DNA from: Eubacteriales Family XIII. Incertae Sedis bacterium
GTDB taxonomy: Bacteria; Bacillota; Clostridia; Peptostreptococcales; Anaerovoracaceae
DNA: 5,249 nucleotides
Reading direction: 5' to 3'
NCBI GenBank assembly: GCA_031281765.1
Contig: JAITEX010000044.1
Coordinates: 1 to 5,249 of the forward strand
Of the stretch, positions 5,220 through 5,249 are shown in pieces; the stretch's first letter is position 1, and the number at the start of each line of letters is the position of its first letter. A model generated the notes under the pieces. That model had not been told where the DNA came from, ran no database searches, and was given only the letters and a program-made list of their open reading frames with translations. The position numbers were made by a program, and so were the translations under genes.

Positions 5220-5249
5220 CCGCCCCGGGCAGCAAAACCGCCGAAGGGG

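Overview
The window looks like a chromosomal segment from a GC-moderate, low-complexity-tolerant anaerobic Firmicute, probably of the Clostridia (gut or rumen type). This is inferred from a WalJ/YycJ-type metallo-beta-lactamase protein, a surface protein built from Listeria-Bacteroides (InlB B-type) repeats with a MucBP-like module, and an ECF-like sigma factor carrying a membrane-spanning extension. All four protein genes lie on the + strand. No RNA gene, CRISPR array or insertion sequence was recognised, and no gap between genes exceeds about 265 bases.

Layout. (1) Positions 2-1249: the C-terminal 415 residues of a large secreted, membrane- or wall-anchored repeat protein, cut by the window edge. 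(2) 1250-1512: an AT-rich gap with a 10-bp GC-rich hairpin (possible terminator), two 37-bp near-identical hairpin repeats 91 bp apart, a 15-bp palindrome and a plausible promoter. (3) 1513-2937: an AAA-type ATPase fused to a winged helix and a DUF234/PD-(D/E)XK nuclease-like C-terminus. Its AT-rich stretches and strong Shine-Dalgarno site differ from its neighbours, which suggests an acquired accessory unit. (4) 3001-3804: WalJ/YycJ-like MBL-fold hydrolase, with an extended -10 element placed so that the mRNA might be leaderless. (5) 3805-3957: a gap with a 26-bp repeat, a TATAAT promoter and a long hairpin. (6) 3958-5124: a sigma-70 region 2 + region 4 protein fused to one transmembrane segment and a predicted extracellular beta-rich domain. 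(7) 5125-5249: a gap that repeats the 26-bp element (24/26 identical) and a related GA/CT hairpin, here followed by seven T and so a good intrinsic terminator.

The genes do not form an obvious single pathway. The most interesting items are the membrane-tethered sigma factor, which looks like a one-protein route from an outside signal to transcription; the duplicated non-coding block on both sides of it; and the pair of conserved hairpins directly upstream of the ATPase-nuclease gene. Functions of these non-coding elements are inferred from position and structure only.
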